NCBI GenBank assembly: GCA_023247345.1
Contig: JAHFGR010000068.1
Span: 1 to 6,580, forward strand
Direction of reading: 5' to 3'
Source: Microcaldota archaeon
Lineage (GTDB): Archaea; Micrarchaeota; Micrarchaeia; Anstonellales; Bilamarchaeaceae
Length of the DNA stretch: 6,580 nucleotides
Shown here: positions 1-6,186 of the stretch, one piece after another
Position numbering within the stretch: position 1 is the first letter of the stretch
Layout of the letters: each line of letters opens with the position of its first letter
Notes under the pieces: generated by a model
Database searches by the model: none
What the model was told of the DNA's origin: nothing
The model's input: only the letters and a program-made list of their open reading frames with translations
Position numbers and translations under genes: made by a program

Positions 1-593
1 TGGAAACTTTGGTTTTTGGGAGACGCGCAGGTATGAGTGCACTTGCATATATGAAGAACTCGAGTTTCGAATCAGTTGATGATAAATTAATAAAACAAGA
101 AGAGCAGCGCGCAAAAGTTTGGATTGAGAACTCGAAAGAGTTCGAAAGTTTTGCTCCGCAGAGCAAACAGATACAAAACTCAAAGAAATCCGAATTGATG
201 CCTCGCGACATTCGGATAAAAATGGGAAAAGTAATGGATGATTATGTCGGCCCATTTCGTGATGCGGCAATGCTTGAAAGAGCTAACAACGAAATCGCTA
301 AATTGAAAAAAGAGTTTGAAAACATTGCAGTAACCGAGCATAGCGATGTTTTTAATGCTGAATTGCAGGCCGCGTATGAGGTTTCATTTATGCTTGAATT
401 GGCCGAATGTGTTGTTGCAAGCGCAATGCATAGAACTGAATCTCGTGGCGCGCATACCCGCACTGATTATCCAAAAAGAGATGACAAGAATTGGTTGAAG
501 CATATTGTTTGCTATAAAGATGGCAGTGAGCCAAGGCTTTCTTATCGGGATGTGAAAATAACGAAATGGAAACCTGTTGAGAGGAAATACTAA
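1..593 (+). CDS. sdhA: Succinate dehydrogenase / fumarate reductase flavoprotein subunit, C-terminal part (5' truncated by window edge)
   Basis: The visible part, about 197 residues read in frame from base 3, is the C-terminal third of the FAD-binding subunit of succinate dehydrogenase or fumarate reductase, which interconverts succinate and fumarate in the TCA cycle or in fumarate respiration. It opens with ETLVFGRRAG, the conserved end of the flavin-binding domain. A helical domain follows, with PRDIRIKMGKVMDDYVGPFR and an alpha-helical hairpin. Then comes the family signature HRTESRGAHTRTDYPKRDD followed by NWLKH, where the arginines and histidine line the dicarboxylate site. It ends in the usual KPVERKY tail. 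The family is normally about 560-600 residues, so roughly two thirds lie upstream of the window. The first two bases belong to an incomplete codon; the apparent TTG start at base 9 is internal. The sequence alone does not separate sdhA from frdA. Its TAA stop directly abuts the vapC stop on the other strand. Confidence 0.93.
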   Translation, partial: ETLVFGRRAGMSALAYMKNSSFESVDDKLIKQEEQRAKVWIENSKEFESFAPQSKQIQNSKKSELMPRDIRIKMGKVMDDYVGPFRDAAMLERANNEIAKLKKEFENIAVTEHSDVFNAELQAAYEVSFMLELAECVVASAMHRTESRGAHTRTDYPKRDDKNWLKHIVCYKDGSEPRLSYRDVKITKWKPVERKY

Positions 594-1001
594 TTACACT
601 AACTTTGCTAAATCAGAAGTTTTCCAAATTTTGATCTTCTTCTGCTTTGCAAAATGAGGGTCATCACTCCAGATGTCTGCGCCAGTTGCTAAGGCTGCTG
701 CTATGAAAGCCGTATCATTAGGGTCTATTTTATCCATTATGCCTATCGCTTCCTGCCAATTACCTACTAATTTCTTATCTTCAATAAATATGCATTTTTT
801 AACTATTTTCTCAATTAGAATTTCGAAATTAAGCGCATCCATCTTTGCTTTTTTTCTTAACTCTTTTTTATGTTCTTCTAATTCATCATAATTAGTTGAA
901 ATAATAAAAAATTCCGCTTCTAAATGTGAAACTATTTTTCTAGATGTAGAATCTCGAATAAAGGCGGCAAAAAGAACATTGCTATCTACTACCAGTTTCA
1001 T
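594..1001 (-). CDS. vapC: PIN-domain toxin of the VapC type
   Basis: A 135-residue protein with the layout of a single PIN domain, the metal-dependent ribonuclease fold of VapC toxins. It begins MKLVVDSNVLFAAF, giving the first acidic residue (D6) and the N8 of motif 1. The YDELEEHKKEL segment near residues 38-48 supplies the central glutamate. DPNDTAFIAAALA supplies D96, and IWSDDPHF supplies D113/D114, so the full acidic set appears present and the enzyme should be active. RNA targets cannot be read from sequence. A TTG one codon upstream (1004) is possible, but the ATG at 1001 is the normal start for this N-terminus. The gene overlaps the end of vapB by 20 bases, which implies translational coupling. 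The C-terminus resembles that of the PIN remnant near 6187 (shared DPHF and KIKI). Antitoxin-bound inhibition is inferred from the family. Confidence 0.88.
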   Translation of the reverse strand: MKLVVDSNVLFAAFIRDSTSRKIVSHLEAEFFIISTNYDELEEHKKELRKKAKMDALNFEILIEKIVKKCIFIEDKKLVGNWQEAIGIMDKIDPNDTAFIAAALATGADIWSDDPHFAKQKKIKIWKTSDLAKLV

Positions 1002-1227
1002 CAATTAGCCTCTCGATTCTTTTTCTTATACCTGCCTTTATCTTATGCCCTATCCTATTAACATCTTCTTCAGTTAATTCACTTTTTTCAACTAATTTAT
1101 CCATCCAATGTAATTCTTTCACCTTTTGTTCAAAAGCTTGCCTAGCAACATCACTCCATTTTATCTCAGAATGGTGTTTAATCTCTTTGTATAACTCTTC
1201 TGGGATCGATAATGTCATATTTACCAT
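982..1227 (-). CDS. vapB: Ribbon-helix-helix antitoxin of the VapB type
   Basis: An 81-residue protein starting MVNMTLSIPEELYKEIK. This is the short beta strand and first helix of a ribbon-helix-helix DNA-binding fold, followed by KWSDVARQAFEQKV as the second helix. The charged C-terminal half contains SELTEEDVNRIGHKIKAGI, a pattern common in archaeal VapB antitoxins and probably the toxin-wrapping region. The start chosen here is the ATG at 1227. A GTG at 1236 would add three residues, but that GTG is part of the AGGTG ribosome binding site, which sits six bases before the ATG with spacing like that of other genes here. The family represses its own promoter and neutralises its VapC. The overlap with vapC and shared orientation support a two-gene operon. 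Confidence 0.88.
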   Translation of the reverse strand: MVNMTLSIPEELYKEIKHHSEIKWSDVARQAFEQKVKELHWMDKLVEKSELTEEDVNRIGHKIKAGIRKRIERLIDETGSR

Positions 1228-1233
1228 ATTGCT

Positions 1234-1238
1234 CACCT
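1234..1238 (-). promoter_or_regulatory. Ribosome binding site of vapB, deciding its start
   Basis: On the minus strand the bases read AGGTG, then AGCAAT, then ATG. AGGTG matches the anti-Shine-Dalgarno end of archaeal 16S rRNA (CACCU). Because the alternative GTG start lies inside this motif, the downstream ATG at 1227 is the better start. Confidence 0.65.
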
Positions 1239-1240
1239 AT

Positions 1241-1259
1241 TTGTATTATGTGTATGCAA
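1241..1259. promoter_or_regulatory. Imperfect inverted repeat, candidate VapB operator
   Basis: TTGTAT, seven bases, then ATGCAA: the arms match at five of six positions, with one G:T-type mismatch. It lies between the predicted vapBC TATA box and the vapB ribosome binding site, where an autorepressor would block transcription. RHH antitoxins of this family usually bind short palindromes at that place. The repeat is short and could occur by chance in AT-rich DNA. Confidence 0.3.
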
Positions 1260-1260
1260 A

Positions 1261-1276
1261 TATTTTAAAATCTAGC
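1261..1276 (-). promoter_or_regulatory. Candidate archaeal promoter (BRE/TATA) for vapBC
   Basis: On the minus strand GCTAGA is followed by TTTTAAAATA, a TATA-box-like element. Its centre lies about 38 bases before the vapB ATG. Archaeal transcription normally starts about 25 bases downstream of the TATA centre, which would give a leader of roughly 10-15 bases just holding the ribosome binding site. The region is AT-rich, so the call rests mainly on spacing. Confidence 0.4.
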
Positions 1277-1294
1277 GAAGATACAAAAAAAGTA

Positions 1295-1308
1295 ACTAAT
1301 GTTTTAAA
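1295..1308 (+). promoter_or_regulatory. Candidate archaeal promoter for the five-gene operon
   Basis: TTTTAAA at 1302-1308 is the best TATA-like element upstream of the first operon gene. With the usual spacing, transcription would begin near 1330, leaving a leader of about 25 bases with the G-rich ribosome binding site. It sits about 40 bases from the oppositely directed vapBC TATA-like element, so the two promoters are back to back. TTTAAC at 1329-1334 is a weaker alternative that would leave almost no leader. Confidence 0.35.
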
Positions 1309-1342
1309 CCTTCCGCCATACAACTTAGTTTAACACTTTTTA

Positions 1343-1350
1343 GGGGGGAA
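1343..1350 (+). promoter_or_regulatory. G-rich ribosome binding site of the first operon gene
   Basis: Six consecutive G residues followed by AA, ending six bases before the ATG at 1357. It can pair with the CCUCC core only by using a G:U pair, so it differs from the GGTG or GGAGG sites of the next four genes. It supports the ATG at 1357 as the start. Confidence 0.5.
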
Positions 1351-1356
1351 TTAATT

Positions 1357-3384
1357 ATGACTATTTTTGGAGGATTTGTAACAAAAGGGACTACAGGCGT
1401 AAAACCTGCAAAACCAAGATTTAAACCTGAAAATATTGGCGCAATTGGCGAGGGATTAACAAGAAACGATCCACGAGCTATTTACAAGGCATTAATGGTA
1501 CTGGCAAGGGCAGGTAATGAAGAAGCAAAAGCAGGTTTAGAACAAAAACTCTTTGAACATTTACTTTCTGCTGAAGCTGATGCAAGATGCGTTGCATATT
1601 TTATTAGAAGAGAAGATCGCCAAAAAGTCATTTATCTTGCGCTAAATAGCGAGAGCAAAGAAGTTCGAATGCAGATAGCAAGATCCTTAATACACGGTCT
1701 GACTAGCGCTTCTGATTATAAAAGAGGTTACTTTGTTGATGAATTACAAAAAATAGCATGGAACTCAACTGATAAAGAACTGAGATTATTCATAATGCGA
1801 ACTATTGCAGAAATAAATCTCAACATAGCGCCGCATAATAAAGACGACCAAACAGAATACCTCACGCTATTGTATGCAAACTTCGATGCTCTGGTAAAAG
1901 GAAGAAAAGGAGACGTAATTTTGCATAGTAGTCTTAGGGAAAGCGCATTTGAAATGCTATTAGTTAATTATCCTGATCAAAAACTCATATGCTTAGAGCA
2001 TCTTTTGAGAATAACTCTTAAAAGAAGCGGGAGTATATCCGGCATGATCCTGTCAAAGCTAAATGAAGAAGGGCATATAAATGCCGACGATGTAAGAAAG
2101 GCCCTAGATAATATCGAAGCACTCGAAGTCGCAAGAATAGCGGATCCATACTACGGCAGATTAGTTCTACCATCAAAATATCACGATAATCATCAATGGC
2201 TAGAAATACCGCAAATAGAACGATTGAAAAAAGATGTTGAAGGCTTTGTCAATGGCGATTTAACAATTGAGCTACTTGAAAGCAGACTAAAAGTCCTAAA
2301 TGCTTATATTCTATGCAGCGAAGATAAAGAGCTTCTTCTAAGAATTGCTGATGCTGTTGAAAAAGTTATTGCCAATACAAAATTCGATCACCCAAAGATG
2401 TATTATTCATTCCTTGTTTTGAGAGCACTTGGATTTAAAGAAGAGGATAGCCTTGATAGGATAAAGAACGAACCAAAGTTTGAGGAAGTTAGAGCAAGGG
2501 CAAGAGAAATTTTAGCAAGAAACATTAGTTATTGCAGAATCGCATTGCCAAAGACAGTAGAACATTTTGTGAATCCAGAAGATGATTCATATTATAGGGA
2601 AAAAACAAGAAGAAACCATCTAATAAGCGATCTTTCATTATTAGCAGCAAGTGAAAGCGCAGATGCGCAATTGTTAGTATTAGAACTTACGAACAGATGG
2701 GATGTTATCGGGGGATTTGAGGGAGTTGCTTCAGAATTTGCAAAGAACTCACCGCACGCAGAAGTCAGAAAAAAAGCATTGGAAGCAATAGAAAAAGCAG
2801 ACACGCGTTATTGTCATTTCGATGTAAATAAACCCTATGAATTAGCAGGTATTATTAGTGAAGGCAAATATGACGATATTTTCCCAGAAGCAATACGAAT
2901 TGTTGGCAGATTTGCAAGAGCTGGCGTTAGAGGATATGATGACCACATAAGTTCTATCGTTATCATGATGTCTCGGGCCGGATTATTTAGAAAGCCAGAA
3001 TTATTGAAAATAGCGCTTGAAGAACTAAGAAGTTTAGAAAGACGAAGTACGCATGATGAAGCTATTTTAGCAGTACATACTGAAAGCGAACAGGAAAGAG
3101 CGAGAATAACCCAGAAACTTGCAGCGCCAGAGCACATTGGAGAAGGACTATTAGGCGCAATAAGAACAGGTTCGCAAGAGCAAATGACCGCGATTTTCAA
3201 ATTGCTTATTGAAAATGGAAAGCGAGAGCTTGTTTTCAGAATAAGCAGACAGCTTGTATTAGCAAACAGCGATCGTTATCCGGAAGAGATGGTTAAAGCT
3301 GCTCAAGAGGCAGTCGGATCAACGAATCCAATCGAACAGGTTATGCGCGTGTTAAGTCTTGTTGTTGGTGGAAAGACGGGATGA
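1357..3384 (+). CDS. Large cytoplasmic HEAT-like alpha-solenoid protein of unknown function
   Basis: A 675-residue protein with no signal peptide or membrane segment, so probably cytoplasmic. I do not recognise a named family. After a short Gly/Lys-rich start (residues 1-25) it is almost wholly alpha-helical. HEAT-like helix pairs are recognisable at about 38-51, 98-114 (KEVRMQIARSL), 137-152 (KELRLFIMRTI), 376-387 (EEVRARAREIL) and 465-480 (AEVRKKALEAI), each with the Val/Leu-Arg at the helix start typical of HEAT repeats. The 465-521 unit, running on through YELAGIISEGKYDDIFPEAI, most resembles the repeats of the two lipoproteins downstream. No catalytic motif is visible; the middle (about 260-350) is less repetitive. 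Such solenoids usually act as protein-binding scaffolds, and that role is inferred here. It is first in a tight five-gene operon, 23 bases before the next gene. Alternatives such as a DNA-binding AlkD-like protein are not supported. Confidence 0.8.
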   Translation: MTIFGGFVTKGTTGVKPAKPRFKPENIGAIGEGLTRNDPRAIYKALMVLARAGNEEAKAGLEQKLFEHLLSAEADARCVAYFIRREDRQKVIYLALNSESKEVRMQIARSLIHGLTSASDYKRGYFVDELQKIAWNSTDKELRLFIMRTIAEINLNIAPHNKDDQTEYLTLLYANFDALVKGRKGDVILHSSLRESAFEMLLVNYPDQKLICLEHLLRITLKRSGSISGMILSKLNEEGHINADDVRKALDNIEALEVARIADPYYGRLVLPSKYHDNHQWLEIPQIERLKKDVEGFVNGDLTIELLESRLKVLNAYILCSEDKELLLRIADAVEKVIANTKFDHPKMYYSFLVLRALGFKEEDSLDRIKNEPKFEEVRARAREILARNISYCRIALPKTVEHFVNPEDDSYYREKTRRNHLISDLSLLAASESADAQLLVLELTNRWDVIGGFEGVASEFAKNSPHAEVRKKALEAIEKADTRYCHFDVNKPYELAGIISEGKYDDIFPEAIRIVGRFARAGVRGYDDHISSIVIMMSRAGLFRKPELLKIALEELRSLERRSTHDEAILAVHTESEQERARITQKLAAPEHIGEGLLGAIRTGSQEQMTAIFKLLIENGKRELVFRISRQLVLANSDRYPEEMVKAAQEAVGSTNPIEQVMRVLSLVVGGKTG

Positions 3385-3397
3385 AAAATTAAGAATG

Positions 3398-3411
3398 AGG
3401 TGTAAAAATGA
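3398..3411 (+). promoter_or_regulatory. Ribosome binding site and start block, copy 1
   Basis: AGGTGTAAAAATGA, spanning the ribosome binding site (AGGTG), a five-base spacer and the ATG of the small secreted protein. The same 14 bases recur at 4667-4680 in front of the second lipoprotein gene. It fixes the start at 3408. Confidence 0.7.
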
Positions 3412-3704
3412 AACAAATACAATTACCGAAATATTCGAATACTGCGCGTGCATTTACATTTGGCGCGGTTTTGGTTTCCGGTTTAATGATCTCGCGTCCT
3501 GCGCGTGCTCTTAATGTTTGTGATGGATGTGGTGGTGAAGTGGGTTATAATTCTGGAGGATCTGAGGCAGTTCTTGTATTCGTACCAAAACAAACATCTT
3601 ATTGGGGTATTCCTGAAAAACCAAAAGAAAAGAAAAACGATGATGTGGATTCAAAACATGTTAAACCTGTTGGCGGTTGTACTGCTAATTTAAGCGGAAA
3701 GTAG
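3408..3704 (+). CDS. Small secreted protein with a CxxC motif
   Basis: A 98-residue protein of no family I recognise. It has a plausible Sec signal peptide: a polar basic start (residues 1-14), a hydrophobic stretch at about 15-28, and a cleavage site after A34 in ARALN. The mature protein would have about 64 residues. It begins NVCDGCGG (C38 and C41, a CxxC pair), is Gly-rich to about residue 51, has a short hydrophobic beta-like stretch AVLVFV, then a Lys/Glu-rich linker (70-86), and a third cysteine in GGCTA (C91). Three cysteines could bind a metal, form a disulfide or hold a cofactor; which of these cannot be decided here. There is no lipobox, unlike the next two genes. The start follows an ideal AGGTG site. 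Its stop codon overlaps the ribosome binding site of the next gene, so the two are probably translated together. Confidence 0.72.
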   Translation: MKQIQLPKYSNTARAFTFGAVLVSGLMISRPARALNVCDGCGGEVGYNSGGSEAVLVFVPKQTSYWGIPEKPKEKKNDDVDSKHVKPVGGCTANLSGK

Positions 3705-3716
3705 GAGGATGAAAAA

Positions 3717-4664
3717 ATGAAATTAAAAATGCAAAAACTTCGAGACATGGATTTTAGAAGAATAAAGATTATTAGAACATCAGGTCCTTTGCGCGCACTT
3801 GTCGCGGGTTTTGGAGTTTTGATGTCGCTTCCGATTTTATCAGCTTGCACTCCGAAAGAAAAAAATTATGCGGCTATAACTGTGGATGAGGTCTCAGATT
3901 GGCAGGCTTTAGATTTAACTAAAAGTCAAAATCCAAAAGATCGAATGAAAGGCGTAGGAATAATAGCCGCGCGCAGCAGAAAAAATGATTACAATGTAAT
4001 AGACTATAAATGGAAATTGGGAGACCTTGCAACACATTCGGAATATTCAGACGTAAGAATAGCTGCTGTTAATGCAACAAGCGACCCAGAGCAATTGATG
4101 TTTGCAGCAGTACTTTCTCCATACAAAGATAGCGCAATGGCAGCGCTTGAAAAACTTGCGATTATTGTTAAGGCAGGTCAGGCAGACAAATGGTTACTAT
4201 CAAATGCGGTTGCTAATGCCAGAAGCGGTCGAAGCGTTCGAATGGCGGGCGTTGAAAAACTTACTAATGATGAAGACGGACTAATACGAGCTTATAATTC
4301 TACAGATTATTCAGGAATGAGAGCGATATTTGTTGAACAGCTTGCTGCTATGGCCGACGGGTTGAAAACTGACAATGCCCAAATATTAGTTACTCTTTAT
4401 TCAGGGGATGATGGTGCGCGGTCAATTGCGCTCCAAGCATTAAATGATAATGTTGGTCGGGTTATGGATACTGCGCAGATGTCTCGTTATGCAGATACCA
4501 GAATGGCCGCGATGAATATGCTCGCAACAAAAGCCAGAACATTTGCAGATAATAAAGATGAAAAAGGGCTGGCCGAGGTTCGTAGGGCATTAGAGCATAT
4601 TGTTCAACGGCCAATGTTTGATGATTCGAAAGAACGTGCGAGAGAATTATTAAAAACAATATAA
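3717..4664 (+). CDS. Predicted lipoprotein with tandem HEAT-like repeats (lipoprotein 1)
   Basis: A 315-residue protein with an unusually long basic start (residues 1-26), a hydrophobic segment (27-40) and a lipobox LSAC ending at C44, so it should be exported and anchored by a lipid on that cysteine. The exported part is alpha-helical and carries three units about 60 residues apart. They begin near 111 (SDVRIAAVNA), 172 (RSVRMAGVEKL) and 231 (DDGARSIALQAL), and each is followed by a second helix ending in a conserved LA or LE pattern (ALEKLA, VEQLA, MNMLA). A final partial unit lies at 281-315. This is a HEAT-like solenoid with no visible enzymatic residues. It is a paralogue of the next gene: segment 98-118 with WKLGDLATHS matches ANWANLAEHS there. 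GGAGG at 3704-3708 supports this start over the internal ATGs. Function unknown; a surface scaffold is an inference. Confidence 0.8.
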   Translation: MKLKMQKLRDMDFRRIKIIRTSGPLRALVAGFGVLMSLPILSACTPKEKNYAAITVDEVSDWQALDLTKSQNPKDRMKGVGIIAARSRKNDYNVIDYKWKLGDLATHSEYSDVRIAAVNATSDPEQLMFAAVLSPYKDSAMAALEKLAIIVKAGQADKWLLSNAVANARSGRSVRMAGVEKLTNDEDGLIRAYNSTDYSGMRAIFVEQLAAMADGLKTDNAQILVTLYSGDDGARSIALQALNDNVGRVMDTAQMSRYADTRMAAMNMLATKARTFADNKDEKGLAEVRRALEHIVQRPMFDDSKERARELLKTI

Positions 4665-4666
4665 AT

Positions 4667-4680
4667 AGGTGTAAAAATGA
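4667..4680 (+). promoter_or_regulatory. Ribosome binding site and start block, copy 2
   Basis: AGGTGTAAAAATGA, identical over 14 bases to the block at 3398-3411. It begins three bases after the preceding stop codon and fixes the start of the second lipoprotein at 4677. Confidence 0.7.
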
Positions 4681-5480
4681 GATTGAACTATCGAAACCAA
4701 AGGACTGAAACAAGAAGGGTCAATCCTACTTCCGCAACAACGAGATCGTTTTTCGTTAGTTTTGTCTTACTAACCGCACCGATTATTTCCGGATGTGAAG
4801 AACATCAGCGAACTACAGAAGACGGAGGAGTTCCAACAGAAACTGGCGCTTCAAATGTAGGTTTCAATAGTAGTGATTCATGGGAAAGAATGCGAGCAGT
4901 AAGAAAAGTTGATGATACATATGTGTTGGCTAATTGGGCTAACTTAGCAGAACATAGCGATGTTAGGCTCGCATGCATCGAAAAATTTTTGCAATCCGGG
5001 AATTTAGACGAGGTGTTGAGGGTTTTTTCTGGAACACTTTTTGAAGATACGAGGACAGCAATAACTACAAAGCTTACCGAGATGGTTGATGAAATGAGGA
5101 TAGAATATGAAAGCGAGCGTAACGTTTTAGTGCATGTTGCCTGCTACTCAGAAGACGAAGTTGCAAGATATAAAGCTGTGTATAAATTGGAAGGACAAAT
5201 AGAAGAGCTTGCGAACATTGCCGCATTGGCAAATGATAAAAGAACTGCTGAAGACGCGCTTAGACTAATACCAGAATATTCAGAAGTTAAAGAAGAATAT
5301 GATGCAAAACTAAACAAATTGGCAGACGCCTTGGAACGAGTTGCGCTTTCTCCATCTAATGAAGATGTTAGAATGCATGCAGTTTTCAAGCTAGTTGGAA
5401 ATCTTGATAAGTTATCTAATATTCGTGAACACGCCCATAATCAGAGAGTTGAACAAAGTGTAGATGGTTTATTGAGGTGA
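4677..5480 (+). CDS. Predicted lipoprotein with HEAT-like repeats (lipoprotein 2)
   Basis: A 267-residue protein with a long polar, Arg-rich start (residues 1-23), a hydrophobic core (24-36) and a lipobox ISGC ending at C40. After cleavage, a flexible acidic/Gly/Thr-rich linker (41-66) would lead into a helical domain. Three related units begin near 93 (HSDVRLACIEKF), 158 (SEDEVARYKAVYKL) and 227 (SNEDVRMHAVFKL), about 65-69 residues apart. The second and third units continue with similar second helices (QIEELANIAALAN and NLDKLSNIREHAHN). It shares this repeat and its domain order with the preceding lipoprotein and is about 48 residues shorter. There are no catalytic motifs. RR in the signal region is not followed by a canonical twin-arginine pattern. 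The TGA stop overlaps the ribosome binding site of the next gene, indicating coupled translation. Envelope location is well supported; the job is unknown. Confidence 0.8.
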   Translation: MRLNYRNQRTETRRVNPTSATTRSFFVSFVLLTAPIISGCEEHQRTTEDGGVPTETGASNVGFNSSDSWERMRAVRKVDDTYVLANWANLAEHSDVRLACIEKFLQSGNLDEVLRVFSGTLFEDTRTAITTKLTEMVDEMRIEYESERNVLVHVACYSEDEVARYKAVYKLEGQIEELANIAALANDKRTAEDALRLIPEYSEVKEEYDAKLNKLADALERVALSPSNEDVRMHAVFKLVGNLDKLSNIREHAHNQRVEQSVDGLLR

Positions 5481-5484
5481 ATTT

Positions 5485-6183
5485 ATGCTAGGTGCATTAG
5501 CGGTTATCGAACAAGATAGAAGTCAAGCAATAAGAGAACGCTTTGTGCGTGCATTCCCGCAAACACAAGGCAGAGTTTTAAGAGGAACTTTAACAAGATT
5601 ATACGATGAAAGATTCGGAAAATTCGAATTAGCAAAAGATGTTTATGTAGGTTGTGTAGGTTCCCCTATTCAGGTCCAAGGTACCGAGCTTCGAGCAGTA
5701 GTTGAACTTAGGAGAAGCCAAATGATTCATCGAATTGATTTAATTGCAGACGCGCTTTTTTTACACGGAAACTTTAATGTTGACTTAGATGTGTCGCAAA
5801 GAAAAACAGGAGCTAAGGAGTGGGTGGATGTTTCAATGGTAAGAATAAGACTAGAAAATCTAGCGAAAGGACTAAGAGGTTTACTTGTATTGCGGCCTAT
5901 GAACAACGAAAGTTTACCATATAACTTTGAATTTTTATTAATAAAAAGATTAGCGAGTGACAGTGCATTTCGTATGGATCCTAACGGTCCAAATAACTCA
6001 GAATTACATTTAGTCGAAACAGATTTATTCTTGAGAAATGGCAGTAGCCTTATTGAGAGTACAAAAGGGGCAGATACTGGATTAGAAACAGTATTGTCTT
6101 TAGCTAGTTATAAAACAGTTCAAGAAGCATTCACTGGTCTTTGCGAAAAACTAGGAATTAACGGAGCTACACTGATTGGATAA
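5485..6183 (+). CDS. Orphan protein of unknown function, last gene of the operon
   Basis: A 232-residue protein I cannot place in any family. It has no signal peptide, lipobox or membrane helix, so it is probably cytoplasmic. Residues 1-45 look helical and basic (RERFVRAFPQTQGRVLRGTL). About 50-190 alternate short hydrophobic stretches with polar turns, suggesting a beta-rich fold (for example AVVELRRS, NFNVDLDVSQ, VDVSMVRIRL, YNFEFLLIKRL, ELHLVETDLFL). A terminal helix lies at about 205-224. It has two cysteines, one at C57 and one at C220, and no evident catalytic set. GAGGTGA, which contains the stop codon of the preceding gene, lies five bases before its ATG, so it is almost certainly cotranslated with the lipoprotein genes. 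Unlike the other large proteins of the operon it has no HEAT-like repeats and could be a partner of the large solenoid, which is inference only. Confidence 0.75.
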   Translation: MLGALAVIEQDRSQAIRERFVRAFPQTQGRVLRGTLTRLYDERFGKFELAKDVYVGCVGSPIQVQGTELRAVVELRRSQMIHRIDLIADALFLHGNFNVDLDVSQRKTGAKEWVDVSMVRIRLENLAKGLRGLLVLRPMNNESLPYNFEFLLIKRLASDSAFRMDPNGPNNSELHLVETDLFLRNGSSLIESTKGADTGLETVLSLASYKTVQEAFTGLCEKLGINGATLIG

Positions 6184-6186
6184 AAG

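Noticed and set aside
613..650. T-rich stretch after sdhA as its terminator.
   Set aside because: Only two separate four-T runs, fully inside the vapC coding sequence and explained by AAA/AAG lysine codons; too weak to list.
1002..1004. TTG at 1004 as the start of vapC.
   Set aside because: The next codon is ATG, and VapC proteins normally start just before the first beta strand as MKLVVDSN does.
1228..1236. GTG at 1236 as the start of vapB, adding three residues.
   Set aside because: The GTG is inside the AGGTG ribosome binding site; the ATG at 1227 has the right spacing from it.
2592..3200. Open frames on the minus strand opposite the large solenoid gene (70 and 121 codons).
   Set aside because: Low-complexity Ser/Ala/Asn-rich translations antisense to a clear gene, with no ribosome binding site or domain.
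3505..3850. Short open frames overlapping the small secreted protein and the first lipoprotein, on both strands.
   Set aside because: The frame with the signal peptide, cysteine motif and ribosome binding site is convincing; the others are shadows.
4677..4800. Twin-arginine signal in lipoprotein 2 (RR at residues 13-14).
   Set aside because: The residues after RR do not fit the RRxFxK-type pattern and the hydrophobic core is well separated; a Sec lipoprotein signal fits better.
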